Shown in pieces: positions 18,549-26,883 of a stretch of DNA of 64,000 nucleotides; positions within the stretch are counted from its first letter, which is position 1, and each line of letters opens with the position of its first letter. Origin of the DNA: Streptomyces dioscori (GTDB lineage: Bacteria > Actinomycetota > Actinomycetes > Streptomycetales > Streptomycetaceae). The DNA lies in the NCBI RefSeq assembly GCF_003024195.1, contig NZ_KZ679052.1:124001-188000 (forward strand), read 5' to 3'. Made by a program: the position numbers and the translations under genes. The notes below the pieces were generated by a model that worked only from the letters and a program-made list of their open reading frames with translations, was not told where the DNA came from and did not search any database.

Positions 18549-19328
18549 ATGGTGAGGGCAGTCGACCGGGCCGAGCGCCCGGCACGGACCAGCGTGTGGT
18601 TGGAGGGCAAGGCCCCGCGAGGCGGTGGCGCCCGGGGCGGCCAGCCGGCGTCACTCGACCGTGAGCGGATCACCGGGGCGACGGTACGGCTGCTCGACGC
18701 GGACGGGCTGGCCAAGTTCTCCATGCGACGGCTGGCCGCCGAGCTGAATGTGACCGCGATGTCCGTCTACTGGTACGTGGACACCAAGGACGACCTTCTT
18801 GAGCTGGCGCTCGACGCGATCTACGGCGAACTGGAACTGCCCGACCCGGAGGCGGACGAGGACTGGCGGGATCAGCTCCGCGCGCTCGCCTCCGGCTACC
18901 GGGCGCTGCTCGTACGGCATCCCTGGGCCTCGCCGCTCACCGGGACGTTCCTCAACATCGGCCCCAGGTCGGTCGCCTTCTCGCGGACCGTGCAACGGGT
19001 GATCCGCAGGACCGGGCTGCCCACGCACCGGCTGGCGGGGGCCATCTCGGCCGTCCTCCAGTTCGTGTACGGGTTCGGCACGATCGAGGGGCACTTCACC
19101 GCGCGGTCCGCGGAGGCGGGGATGAGCCCTGACGCGTACTTCCAGCAGGCGCTGAGCACTCTGCGGGGGGCTCCTGAACTGGACGACGTGCTGGAGGAGT
19201 CCAAGGAGCTGATGCGGGCGCGCGGGGGGAGCACGGTGGGGGAGATGTATGAACGGGACTTCGGGTTCGCGTTGGATCTGGTGATCGCGGGGATCGAGAC
19301 GGTTGTGCTCCGCGGGGGTGAGGGGTAG
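18549..19328 (+). CDS. TetR-family repressor
   Basis: 259 residues from ATG 18549, preceded by GAGGAAGG. The N-terminal 45 residues are Arg/Gly-rich; the helix-turn-helix is near residues 55-100 (ITGATVRLLDADG, MRRLAAELNVTAMSVYWYVDTKDDLLEL). The C-terminal part resembles the TetR_C domain of tetracycline-type repressors. Being encoded directly after an exporter with a palindrome at its promoter, it most likely represses that exporter until a ligand binds. Confidence 0.88.
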   Translation: MVRAVDRAERPARTSVWLEGKAPRGGGARGGQPASLDRERITGATVRLLDADGLAKFSMRRLAAELNVTAMSVYWYVDTKDDLLELALDAIYGELELPDPEADEDWRDQLRALASGYRALLVRHPWASPLTGTFLNIGPRSVAFSRTVQRVIRRTGLPTHRLAGAISAVLQFVYGFGTIEGHFTARSAEAGMSPDAYFQQALSTLRGAPELDDVLEESKELMRARGGSTVGEMYERDFGFALDLVIAGIETVVLRGGEG

Positions 19329-19370
19329 GGGTGCGGGTTTGTTGCCCGCGCCCCCTCAAGACGAAGAGAC

Positions 19371-19500
19371 TGCGCCGTTCCCCGCGCCCCTGAGATGCGA
19401 AGACTGCGCCGTTCCCCGCGCCCCTAAAAGCAAAAGGCTGCGCCGTTCCCCGCGGCCCTGGGGGGTGAAGGTCAAAGATTGCGCCGTTCCCCGCGCCCCT
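19371..19500. repeat. Four copies of a 21-bp Streptomyces-type dispersed repeat
   Basis: TGCGCCGTTCCCCGCGCCCC (+T) occurs at 19371, 19405, 19439 (one base changed) and 19480, separated by variable A/G-rich spacers. Words of this kind are, to my knowledge, very common in Streptomyces intergenic DNA. No gene lies between 19329 and 19518. Confidence 0.85.
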
Positions 19501-19518
19501 GGGGTGGCCGGGCTGGGG

Positions 19519-19980
19519 CTATGCCAGGCGGGCCGGGAAGCCGCCCGTTGCCACCGGGCCCCATTTTTCCGGGGTGATGCGGATGATCGACTTGCCCTGC
19601 TTGAGCATTGCCTGGCGGTACTCGTCCCAGTCCGGGTGTTCGCCCGAGATGTTGCGGAAGTACTCGACCAGGGGTTCCACCGAGTCGGGGGAGTCGATCA
19701 CCTCGGCCGTGCCGTCGATCTGGACCCAGGGGCCGTTCCACTCGTCGCTCAGGACGATCAGGCTGACCCGCTCGTCGCGCTTGGCGTTGCGGGTCTTGGC
19801 GCGCTCCGGGTAGGTGGAGACGACGATGCGGCCCGAGTCGTCGACCCCGCAGGTCAGGGGCGACCCCTGCGGGCTCCCGTCGGCCCTGCGGGTCAGCAGG
19901 ATGGCGCGATGACGGGGACGTACGAAGTCGAGCAGCTCGGCCGACGATACGGAGGTGTTCGTAGCGATGTTCGGTGCCAT
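19519..19980 (-). CDS. PPOX-class F420-dependent oxidoreductase / FMN-binding split-barrel protein
   Basis: 153 residues. The pattern LLDFVRPRHRAILLTRRADGSPQGSPLTCGVDDSGRIVVSTY, KTRNAKRDERVSLIV and PWVQIDGTAEVID is that of pyridoxamine-phosphate-oxidase-like split-barrel proteins, of which actinobacterial members typically bind deazaflavin F420. Predicted cytosolic dimer reducing an unknown substrate. ATG 19980 is the only suitable start; ribosome binding site weak. Confidence 0.85.
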   Translation of the reverse strand: MAPNIATNTSVSSAELLDFVRPRHRAILLTRRADGSPQGSPLTCGVDDSGRIVVSTYPERAKTRNAKRDERVSLIVLSDEWNGPWVQIDGTAEVIDSPDSVEPLVEYFRNISGEHPDWDEYRQAMLKQGKSIIRITPEKWGPVATGGFPARLA

Positions 19981-20060
19981 GGGGGCAGCCTAGATGTACA
20001 ACCGCCCACCCAGGCTGACCCTGCCGTGCCTACGCACAGGTCTTTGTCCGTACCCGCGGG

Positions 20061-20885
20061 CTATACCTGCGGGAGCGTCTCCCCCTGCACCGCCTGGATG
20101 TCCAGCTCCACCTTGAGCGTGGTGCCGATCGCCGCGATGCCCGCCTGGACGACCTGGTTGTAGTTCATCGCGAAGTCCTCGCGGCGCAGTTCCGTGGTGG
20201 CACGGAAGGCCGCCCGCGTGCCGCCCCAGGGGTCGGCGCCGGTGCCGAGGTAGGCGAGGTCCAGGTCGACCGGGCGTACGACCCCGTGCAGGGTCAGGTC
20301 GCCGTGGACCGTCCAGCGGTCGCTGCCGGTGGCCGGGGTCAGGCCCGTCGAGACGAACGTGATCTCCGGGTGGCGCTCCACGTCCAGGAAGTCCGGCGAC
20401 TTCAGGTGCCCGTCGCGCATGGCGTTGCCCGTGTCGATCGAGTCGGCCCGGATCACCGCCTCCACCCGGGACTTGGCGACCTCGTCCGGGGCGATCTCGA
20501 TCGACCCGGCGAACTGCGTGAACCGGCCGTGCACGCTGGAGATCCCCAGGTGCTGGGCGACGGCGCCCACGGAGGAGTGGGCCGGGTCCACCGTCCACGG
20601 GCCGGGCGGCGGCAGCTCGGTGCCACCCTGCCGGGCGAGGGTCACGGTGCCGATCTCGGCCCGGCCGCTCGCCGTGACGATGGCGCTCGACGCGACGGGC
20701 GCGTACCCGACGGCCGTGACGATCACCGTGTACGCGCCGGGCACGAGGACGACCGCGTCCCGCACGGCGCCCTCCTCGTCGGCCTCGGCACGCACCACCT
20801 GGGCGCCCGTCATGTCGGTCACGGTGACGACCGCGTGCGACACGGCCCAGCCGTCCCGCGTACGGATCCGCGCGGTCAGTCCCAT
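20061..20885 (-). CDS. YceI-family protein with N-terminal carboxypeptidase-regulatory-like domain
   Basis: 274 residues; ATG 20885 chosen over one five codons upstream because GATGAGG precedes it. Residues 1-90 form a beta-sandwich repeat (GWAVSHAVVTVTDMTG, VPGAYTVIVTAVGYAP) of the same kind as those on the MFS protein encoded next. Residues about 95-274 are a YceI lipocalin-like barrel (WTVDPAHSSVGAVAQHLG, FTQFAGSIEI, VRADSIDTGN, HPEITFVST), which in the family binds isoprenoid-type lipids. No signal peptide is seen. The pairing with the MFS gene suggests a shared substrate; this is inference. Confidence 0.85.
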   Translation of the reverse strand: MGLTARIRTRDGWAVSHAVVTVTDMTGAQVVRAEADEEGAVRDAVVLVPGAYTVIVTAVGYAPVASSAIVTASGRAEIGTVTLARQGGTELPPPGPWTVDPAHSSVGAVAQHLGISSVHGRFTQFAGSIEIAPDEVAKSRVEAVIRADSIDTGNAMRDGHLKSPDFLDVERHPEITFVSTGLTPATGSDRWTVHGDLTLHGVVRPVDLDLAYLGTGADPWGGTRAAFRATTELRREDFAMNYNQVVQAGIAAIGTTLKVELDIQAVQGETLPQV

Positions 20886-20906
20886 TGCACACAACCTCAT
20901 CTCATG

Positions 20907-20957
20907 AAAACCGGCCCGCGGAGCACGCCTCCGCTCGGAACGCGCCCCACGGGCCGG
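20907..20957 (-). terminator. Terminator of the MarR-MFS operon
   Basis: CCGGCCCG and CGGGCCGG bound a GC-rich hairpin; read on the minus strand it ends in GGTTTTCAT. It lies 74 bp beyond the MFS stop. Between them are GTTCTTC-type short repeats. Confidence 0.6.
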
Positions 20958-21030
20958 GGTCTTCGACCTGCTGGTTCTTCAGCTACTTGTTCTTCTTGTT
21001 CTTCAGGTTGTTCTTCAGGCGGTCCTGCGA

Positions 21031-23649
21031 CTACTCGCCGGGGTGGGCGAGCCGGATGTCGTGGCCGTCCACGCCGCCGCCGCTCACGGTCAGGGCCGTG
21101 GCCACCGGCGGGTAGCCGGTCGCGATGACGGTGTACTCGCCGCTGTCCAGGTCGGCGAAGGCGTACGCCCCGTCCGTCCCGGTGGTGGCGGTGCCGACCA
21201 CGTTGCCCGCCGCGTCGACGAGCGTGACCCGGGCGTCGCCCAGGGGGCCGGCGGGTGCGTGCACCACGCCCTGGAGCTGCGCCCCGGCGGTCAGTTCGAC
21301 CTCGACCCGGGTGACGCCGGTGCCGCCGACCTCGACGGGCAGGGCGCGGGGCCGGTGTCCGGCGGCGTTCACCGCGACGGTCACCGCACCGGGCACCAGC
21401 TCGGCGAAGGTGAACTCGCCCTGCTCACCGGTGGTCCCGGTGGCCAGCACGTCACCGCGCACATCGGTCACGATGACCATCGCGCCGACGACCGGCTGCC
21501 CGGTCCCGGCGGCCTTCACCGCACCGGCGAGCCCGCTCGTGCCGCTCAGCAGGATGTCGTACGCGAGCGGCTCACCGTTCACGACGACCGTCGAGGCCTG
21601 CGGCTGGAACCCGTCCGCGGAGGCGATCAGCACGTACGAACCCGTGCCGGGCGCGTCCACCGCGTATCCACCGTCGGCCTGGGCGACCGAGCGGCCCAGC
21701 TGACGGCCCGCGAGGGAGATCAGCGTGACGGCTGCCCGGGGCACGGGCGCGCTCTCGGCGCCGCGTACGAACCCGTGGACCGGCACCCCGCCGGAACCGG
21801 AGCCGGAGCCGGAACCCGCACTCACGGCGGCGTCGGTACCGGCCGCCAGGGTGGCGACGGCCGAGAGCCGCTGGGTGCCCGCGGGACCCTGCTCAGGGCC
21901 CGCACCGTTGCCGGTGTCGGCGACCGCCCAGCTCGGTACGCGCTCGTCGCTCCCGTTCGGGAAGACGTCGGCCGAGCCGGCCGCCGCGGGGGAGTTCGCC
22001 GTGGGGGAGTCCGCCGCCGGGACGGTCGCGGCGACGGCGGCCGTTCCGTCCGCCTGGGCGGCCTCGGCGGCCTGCGCCAGCCCGCCCGACGTACGCAGCG
22101 GGACCTCCTTGATGAACAGCGTGACGACGAAGGCGAGCAGGGCCATGGCGGCGGCGATCAGGAAGACGTCCGCGATGCCGTGCCCGTACGCGCTCTCCAT
22201 GACCGTGCGCAGCGGCGCGGGCAGGGAGTCCATGTCCGGGATGCTGCCGGTCGAATGGCTCGCCGCGGCGGCGTACTTGGGGTCGATGCCGGTGAGGCCG
22301 TCCTTGACGTAGTCGGTGATGCGGTTGGCCATCACCGCGCCGAGCGCCGAGACGCCCATCGCGCCGCCGAGGGAACGGAAGAAGGTCACCGTGGAGCTGG
22401 CCGCGCCGAGGTCCTGGGGCGCCACCTGGTTCTGCGTGGAGAGCACCAGGTTCTGCATCATCATGCCGATGCCGAGACCCAGCAGGGCCATGAAGATCGC
22501 GGTCTTCCAGTAGTCCGTGTCGTAGCGGATGGTGCCCAGCAGACCGAGGCCCGCCGTGATGAGCACACCGCCGCCGACCAGCCACGCCTTCCACTTGCCG
22601 GTCTTGGTGATGATCTGGCCGGAGACCGTGGAGGAGACGAACAGGCCGCCGATCATCGGGATCGTCAGCACACCGGACATGGTGGGCGACTCGTCCCGGG
22701 CCAGCTGGAAGTACTGGCTGAAGAAGACGGTGCCGGAGAACATCGCGACACCGACGAAGAGCGAGGCGAGGGAGGAGAGCGCGATGGTCCGGTTGCGGAA
22801 GAGCCGCAGCGGGATGATCGGTTCCTTGGCCTTCGACTCGATGAACACGAAGAGCAGTCCGAGCGCGATCGAACCGCCGACCATCGCGTACGTCTGCCAC
22901 GACACCCACTCGTACTTGTCGCCCGCGAAGGTGACCCACAGGAGCAGCAGCGAGACCGCGGCGGAGATGAAGAACGCGCCGGCCCAGTCGACCTTCACGT
23001 CCCGCTTCACGACGGGCAGGTGCAGGGTCTTCTGGAGGACGATCAGCGCGATGATCGCGAAGGGCACACCGACGTAGAAGCACCAGCGCCAGCCGAGCCA
23101 GCTGGTGTCGGTGATGACACCGCCGAGCAGCGGGCCGCCTACGGTCGCGACGGCGAACGTGGCTCCGAGGTAGCCGGAGTACCGGCCGCGCTCACGCGGG
23201 GAGATCATCGCGGCCATGACGATCTGCGCGAGGGCGGACAGACCGCCCACGCCGATGCCCTGGACCACGCGGCAGGCGATCAGCATGCCCGCGTTCTGCG
23301 ACAGACCGGCGGCGGCCGAGCCCAGGACGTAGACGACGAGGGCTATCTGGACGAGCGCCTTCTTGCTGTACAGGTCCGCGAGCTTGCCCCACAGGGGTGT
23401 GGTCGCGGTCATCGACAGCAGGGCGGCGGTGACGACCCAGGTGTAGGCGGACTGGCCGCCGCCCAGGTCACCGATGATCTCGGGCAGGGCGTTGGAGACG
23501 ATCGTCGACGACAGGATCGCGACGAACATGCCGAGCAGGAGCCCGGAGAGGGCTTCCATGATCTGCCGGTGCGTCATCGGAGCGCCGTCGGGGGCGCCTC
23601 CGTGCTTGGCGTGTGAGCCCCGCACACCGGCTGGTGTGGTCGTTGCCAT
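21031..23649 (-). CDS. MFS exporter with three C-terminal carboxypeptidase-regulatory-like domains
   Basis: 872 residues, far longer than the usual 480-550 of DHA2 exporters. ATG 23649 is the first start after the MarR stop and precedes MTHRQIMEALSGLLLGMFVAILSSTIVSNALPEI, the first helix with motif D1. About 14 membrane segments run to residue about 535. From about 620 to the end come three or four tandem beta-sandwich modules (VHGFVRGAESAPVPRAAVTLIS, LAGAVKAAGTGQPVVGAMVIV, LQGVVHAPAGPLGDARVTLVD), each with the DGxYxFxxLxxGxYTV-like core. They most likely lie outside the membrane. Co-transcribed with the MarR gene 23 bp upstream. Confidence 0.88.
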   Translation of the reverse strand: MATTTPAGVRGSHAKHGGAPDGAPMTHRQIMEALSGLLLGMFVAILSSTIVSNALPEIIGDLGGGQSAYTWVVTAALLSMTATTPLWGKLADLYSKKALVQIALVVYVLGSAAAGLSQNAGMLIACRVVQGIGVGGLSALAQIVMAAMISPRERGRYSGYLGATFAVATVGGPLLGGVITDTSWLGWRWCFYVGVPFAIIALIVLQKTLHLPVVKRDVKVDWAGAFFISAAVSLLLLWVTFAGDKYEWVSWQTYAMVGGSIALGLLFVFIESKAKEPIIPLRLFRNRTIALSSLASLFVGVAMFSGTVFFSQYFQLARDESPTMSGVLTIPMIGGLFVSSTVSGQIITKTGKWKAWLVGGGVLITAGLGLLGTIRYDTDYWKTAIFMALLGLGIGMMMQNLVLSTQNQVAPQDLGAASSTVTFFRSLGGAMGVSALGAVMANRITDYVKDGLTGIDPKYAAAASHSTGSIPDMDSLPAPLRTVMESAYGHGIADVFLIAAAMALLAFVVTLFIKEVPLRTSGGLAQAAEAAQADGTAAVAATVPAADSPTANSPAAAGSADVFPNGSDERVPSWAVADTGNGAGPEQGPAGTQRLSAVATLAAGTDAAVSAGSGSGSGSGGVPVHGFVRGAESAPVPRAAVTLISLAGRQLGRSVAQADGGYAVDAPGTGSYVLIASADGFQPQASTVVVNGEPLAYDILLSGTSGLAGAVKAAGTGQPVVGAMVIVTDVRGDVLATGTTGEQGEFTFAELVPGAVTVAVNAAGHRPRALPVEVGGTGVTRVEVELTAGAQLQGVVHAPAGPLGDARVTLVDAAGNVVGTATTGTDGAYAFADLDSGEYTVIATGYPPVATALTVSGGGVDGHDIRLAHPGE

Positions 23650-23672
23650 GGGCTTCCTTTTCTTGTGTTGCG

Positions 23673-24188
23673 TCATACGGGTGTACGGGTGGTCCGCTCG
23701 GCGGGCGCCGCGGCGGGCCCGGCCGGTACGACCGGGGAGGCCGGTACGGGCGTCAGGGCCCGGCAGTCGCCGAAGCTGGCGCGCAGTCGGCCGAGCAGGG
23801 TGTTGAGCTGGTCGACCTCGTCGTCGGACCAGTCCGCCAGGTAGTGGGCAAGCGCGTTCATGTAGCGCTCGGAGAGATCGGCGAGCATGTCGCGTCCGGC
23901 GGGGGTGAGCCGCAGGATGCGGGAGCGCTTGTCGGCCGGGTCGGGGGACCGGTCGATCCAGCCGTGCTCGGCGACGTGCGCCACATGCCGGCTGGTCACC
24001 GACATGTCGATGGCCATCAGCTCGGCGAGACGGCTCATGCGCATCTCCCCGTGCCGGTCGAGCAGCGTGAGCACCGCGGCGGAACCCGCCGGGCACTCGT
24101 GCGGGAGGATCCGGCCCAGCCCCCGCTTCACGGCGCCGATGGCGCTCAGCTGCTGGGCCAGCTCCTCGTACTGCCGTCGAGCGGCCAT
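23673..24188 (-). CDS. MarR-family repressor
   Basis: 171 residues; ATG 24188 preceded by GAAGGGGG. The winged helix spans about residues 35-105 (MRMSRLAELMAIDMSVTSRHVAHVAEHGWIDRSPDPADKRSRILRLTPAG), the classic MarR wing with DKRS. A Pro/Ala tail of about 30 residues follows. First gene of an operon with the MFS exporter; two palindromes upstream are likely its own operators. Confidence 0.9.
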   Translation of the reverse strand: MAARRQYEELAQQLSAIGAVKRGLGRILPHECPAGSAAVLTLLDRHGEMRMSRLAELMAIDMSVTSRHVAHVAEHGWIDRSPDPADKRSRILRLTPAGRDMLADLSERYMNALAHYLADWSDDEVDQLNTLLGRLRASFGDCRALTPVPASPVVPAGPAAAPAERTTRTPV

Positions 24189-24222
24189 CGCACCCCCTTC
24201 ATCCCTCTTCACGTTTCGTTTA

Positions 24223-24264
24223 TTGCCTCAGGCAACCATAAATACTGTTGGTTGCTGCAGGCAA
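24223..24264. promoter_or_regulatory. Twin MarR operators
   Basis: TTGCCTCAGGCAA (24223-24235, perfect palindrome around C) and TTGCTGCAGGCAA (24252-24264, near palindrome) have centres 29 bp apart, in an AT-rich stretch 35-76 bp upstream of the MarR start. This suits autorepression by two cooperating dimers. Confidence 0.7.
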
Positions 24265-24515
24265 ACGAAATGGGACCCTACGGCCTAAAACCTTGGCAAA
24301 GGCAAGTATTGGCGAACGTAAACTCGCAGCTCAGGCGGGTTTTTCGTGGCCGCTGGCCGCTGGCCGCTGGCCGCAGACCGTCGGCAGTCGCTGGCCGTTC
24401 GACCCGCGCGATGCCTGAGTCGGCCGCCCCATTCAGCCCGTCCGGCGTCTGAGGACGAGGCCGCAAGGCCGATACGGGGGTCCGAGGGCGGAGCCCCTGG
24501 GCGGTGCCCAAGAGA
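24265..24515. repeat. Intergenic repeats: CTGGCCG array and a Streptomyces-type dispersed element
   Basis: About 24351-24378 holds four tandem CTGGCCG-type units. About 24435-24505 matches, from memory, a widespread Streptomyces intergenic element containing GTCTGAGGACGAGG and GGGGTCCGAGGGCGGAGCCCC-type sequence with an internal inverted repeat. No gene supported between 24189 and 24567. Confidence 0.5.
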
Positions 24516-24520
24516 TAGAC

Positions 24521-24560
24521 GGCCCCAAAACTTGGGGCCACCGAACGCACCCGATAGGGT
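24521..24560 (+). promoter_or_regulatory. Promoter with overlapping hairpin, near-leaderless
   Basis: TTGGGG (24532-24537) and TAGGGT (24555-24560) are separated by exactly 17 bp and end only 7 bp before the ATG at 24568, suggesting a leaderless or very short-leader transcript. The -35 is the right arm of a perfect GGCCCCAA/TTGGGGCC inverted repeat (24521-24539). Confidence 0.5.
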
Positions 24561-24567
24561 CACGCGC

Positions 24568-24765
24568 ATGGCAAACACCCAGGGCCCCGAGGGCAACTAC
24601 GACCCCGCGGGTAGCACCCAGATGTTCCGAGCATTCGTCGACGACCCGCAGAGCCGTCAGCAGCAGCAGGCGGCCACCACCCGGGGTCCCCAGGTCGGGC
24701 TGATCGTCGGTGTGGTCGTGGCCGTCGCGATCGTCGCCGTGGTCGCCTGGCTCGCACTCATGTAG
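24568..24765 (+). CDS. Small single-pass membrane protein
   Basis: 65 residues: a polar N-terminus (MANTQGPEGNYDPAGSTQMF) and one C-terminal membrane helix (VGLIVGVVVAVAIVAVVAWLALM). Function unknown. Translation probably starts without a Shine-Dalgarno sequence, since the likely -10 box is only a few bases upstream. Confidence 0.75.
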   Translation: MANTQGPEGNYDPAGSTQMFRAFVDDPQSRQQQQAATTRGPQVGLIVGVVVAVAIVAVVAWLALM

Positions 24766-24823
24766 CCGCTGCGAGCAGCCGCTCAAGCGGCTGCTCAGGC
24801 GGTTGCGGGCGCCCCCGGGCGCC

Positions 24824-25648
24824 CTATTCCCACCGGATGGACACGTCCAGCGTCTCCACATGCATACCGAGAGGTACGCGCCAGGCGTCGACGCACACCG
24901 TCCACGTCTTCTCCGTCCGGCTGCCCGGAGTGATCGGCACGGGCAGCCGTTCGGTCGACTCGACGGTCGCCCAGTCGATCCCGAGCGCGCCGATGACGTG
25001 CGTCCCGAAGGTCACCGTGCCCGAACGCACCGCGGTGCCCCCGGTGTTGTGGAACCCGACGGTGACCTTTTCGCACCACCGCTTGTCGGCGGGCTCCCGC
25101 GCGGGCTCACCGACGTCCAGCACGGCGGGACCGGCGGGCGTGCCGGCGCCGCCGGTGGCGCCCGTACCGCCGTCCCCTGCCGAGGGCGGGCTCGTACGAC
25201 CGCTGTCGTGCGCCGCCGCCCCGGACGAACCGGACGCCGATGAGTCGGACGCCGAAGGGCCGGCGTCGCGCCCGTTCGCGCCCCCGCCCCCGGCAGCCGG
25301 GGCGCCACTCGGGTCCCCGCCGCCCGACCGCTTACCGCCGGGCGCCGCACCCGCCGAACTCGGGCCGTCCACCGGCCCCTTGGCCGCGGACCCGCTCTCC
25401 AGCGGCACCAACTCCACGTCTCCTGTGGGCGCGACGGCCTCCGCCGAGGACGAGGGCCGCTGCACGGCGACGTACCCGTCACCGTCGCCTTCGCCACCAC
25501 CGATACCACCACCGATACCACCACCGATGCCGATACCGCTGCCGCAGGCGACCAACGTCACCGCGCCCAGACAGACCACAGCCGCCGAGGCGCCCCCAAG
25601 GGCCCCTCGGCGACCACGTATCGACTGCTGCCCCACCCGTCGACGCAT
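24824..25648 (-). CDS. Gly/Ser-rich secreted lipoprotein
   Basis: 274 residues. The N-terminal signal ends in lipobox LVAC (Cys35), followed by GI/GG repeats and a long Gly/Ser/Ala-rich disordered region to about 170. The C-terminal 100 residues form a compact domain (KRWCEKVTVGFHNTGGTAVRSGTVTFGTHVIGALGIDW, then TWTVCVDAW) with two cysteines that could pair. I do not recognise the domain; the pattern resembles beta-sandwich cell-surface modules. ATG 25648 has a weak ribosome binding site. Confidence 0.75.
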   Translation of the reverse strand: MRRRVGQQSIRGRRGALGGASAAVVCLGAVTLVACGSGIGIGGGIGGGIGGGEGDGDGYVAVQRPSSSAEAVAPTGDVELVPLESGSAAKGPVDGPSSAGAAPGGKRSGGGDPSGAPAAGGGGANGRDAGPSASDSSASGSSGAAAHDSGRTSPPSAGDGGTGATGGAGTPAGPAVLDVGEPAREPADKRWCEKVTVGFHNTGGTAVRSGTVTFGTHVIGALGIDWATVESTERLPVPITPGSRTEKTWTVCVDAWRVPLGMHVETLDVSIRWE

Positions 25649-25738
25649 CGCGCCAGTGTGGCTGACGATCCGTCAATTATGAACCCGCGCGGAAGAACCT
25701 CTCGGGGACTCGGGGGCTCGGGGGCTCGGGGCGCCGGC

Positions 25739-26638
25739 TCAGTCGGAGATGAGGCCTTCCCGAAGCTGGGACAGCGTCCGCGTGAGCAGTCGGGAGACGT
25801 GCATCTGTGAGATGCCGACCTCCTCGCCGATCTGCGACTGCGTCATGTTGGCGAAGAAGCGGAGCATGATGATCTGCCGCTCGCGGGGCGGGAGTTTGGC
25901 GAGCAGGGGCTTCAGGGACTCGCGGTACTCGACGCCCTCCAGTGCCGTGTCCTCGTAGCCGAGGCGGTCCGCGAGGGATCCCTCGCCGCCGTCGTCCTCG
26001 GGGGCCGGGGAGTCGAGGGACGACGCCGTGTAGGCGTTGCCCACCGCCAGGCCGTCGACCACGTCCTCCTCGGACACGCCCAGCACCACGGCGAGTTCGG
26101 CGACGGTCGGCGAGCGGTCCAGCTTCTGGGAGAGCTCGTCGCTGGCCTTGGTCAGCGCGAGCCGCAGCTCCTGGAGCCGGCGCGGCACGCGCACCGACCA
26201 CGAGGTGTCCCGGAAGAAGCGCTTGATCTCACCCACGACCGTCGGCATCGCGAACGTCGGGAATTCCACGCCCCGTTCGCAGTCGAAGCGGTCGATCGCC
26301 TTGATCAGGCCGATCGTGCCGACCTGGACGATGTCCTCCATCGGCTCGTTGCGCGACCGGAACCGGGCGGCCGCGTAACGCACCAGCGGAAGGTTGAGTT
26401 CGATGAGGGTGTCCCGCACATAGCCGCGCTCGGGGCTGTTCTCGTCGAGTGCGGCGAGCCGCAGGAACAGGGAGCGGGACAGAGTGCGGGTGTCGATCAC
26501 TTCCGGGGTCGGGGGGAAGGCCGGGGCTTCCGCGGCCGGGATGGCCGGAACCTCGACAACGACACTGTGAAGCACGTCTGGCGCGGATTCGCTCTTCGTG
26601 AGCGTGAGCACCTTCGAGCTGCCCTGGTCTGCGGACAT
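25739..26638 (-). CDS. sigN: SigB/SigF-family RNA polymerase sigma factor (SigN-like)
   Basis: 299 residues; ATG 26638 preceded by AAGGGGGTGG. Region 2 is clear (LPLVRYAAARFRSRNEPMEDIVQVGTIGLIKAIDRFDCERGVEFPTFAMPTVVGEIKRFFRD), region 3 follows, and region 4 ends the protein (LPPRERQIIMLRFFANMTQSQIGEEVGISQMHVSRLL). These are stress or development type sigma factors, normally held by anti-sigma kinases; no such gene is adjacent. The symbol rests on my memory that sigN and sigF are neighbours in S. coelicolor. Confidence 0.85.
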   Translation of the reverse strand: MSADQGSSKVLTLTKSESAPDVLHSVVVEVPAIPAAEAPAFPPTPEVIDTRTLSRSLFLRLAALDENSPERGYVRDTLIELNLPLVRYAAARFRSRNEPMEDIVQVGTIGLIKAIDRFDCERGVEFPTFAMPTVVGEIKRFFRDTSWSVRVPRRLQELRLALTKASDELSQKLDRSPTVAELAVVLGVSEEDVVDGLAVGNAYTASSLDSPAPEDDGGEGSLADRLGYEDTALEGVEYRESLKPLLAKLPPRERQIIMLRFFANMTQSQIGEEVGISQMHVSRLLTRTLSQLREGLISD

Positions 26639-26883
26639 GCCACCCCCTTTGGGTCGCGGACGGTCGCGGCGGAACGCTCCCGTCGAAGGAACGCAGCCTC
26701 CACCTGAATACCGGCGGCGGGGCTGCGGCAAACGCGTCACCGGAAGAATGTCACATGTCGGCAACACGCTGTAGTGACATGTCGACACAACAGGGGTGAA
26801 TAGGCCCTGGAAAAGGGGGGTCTGACGGTTTTTCGACGCAGAAACGACGGGAAAAGGCCTTGGAAGCGATTCGCTCCCCGGAG

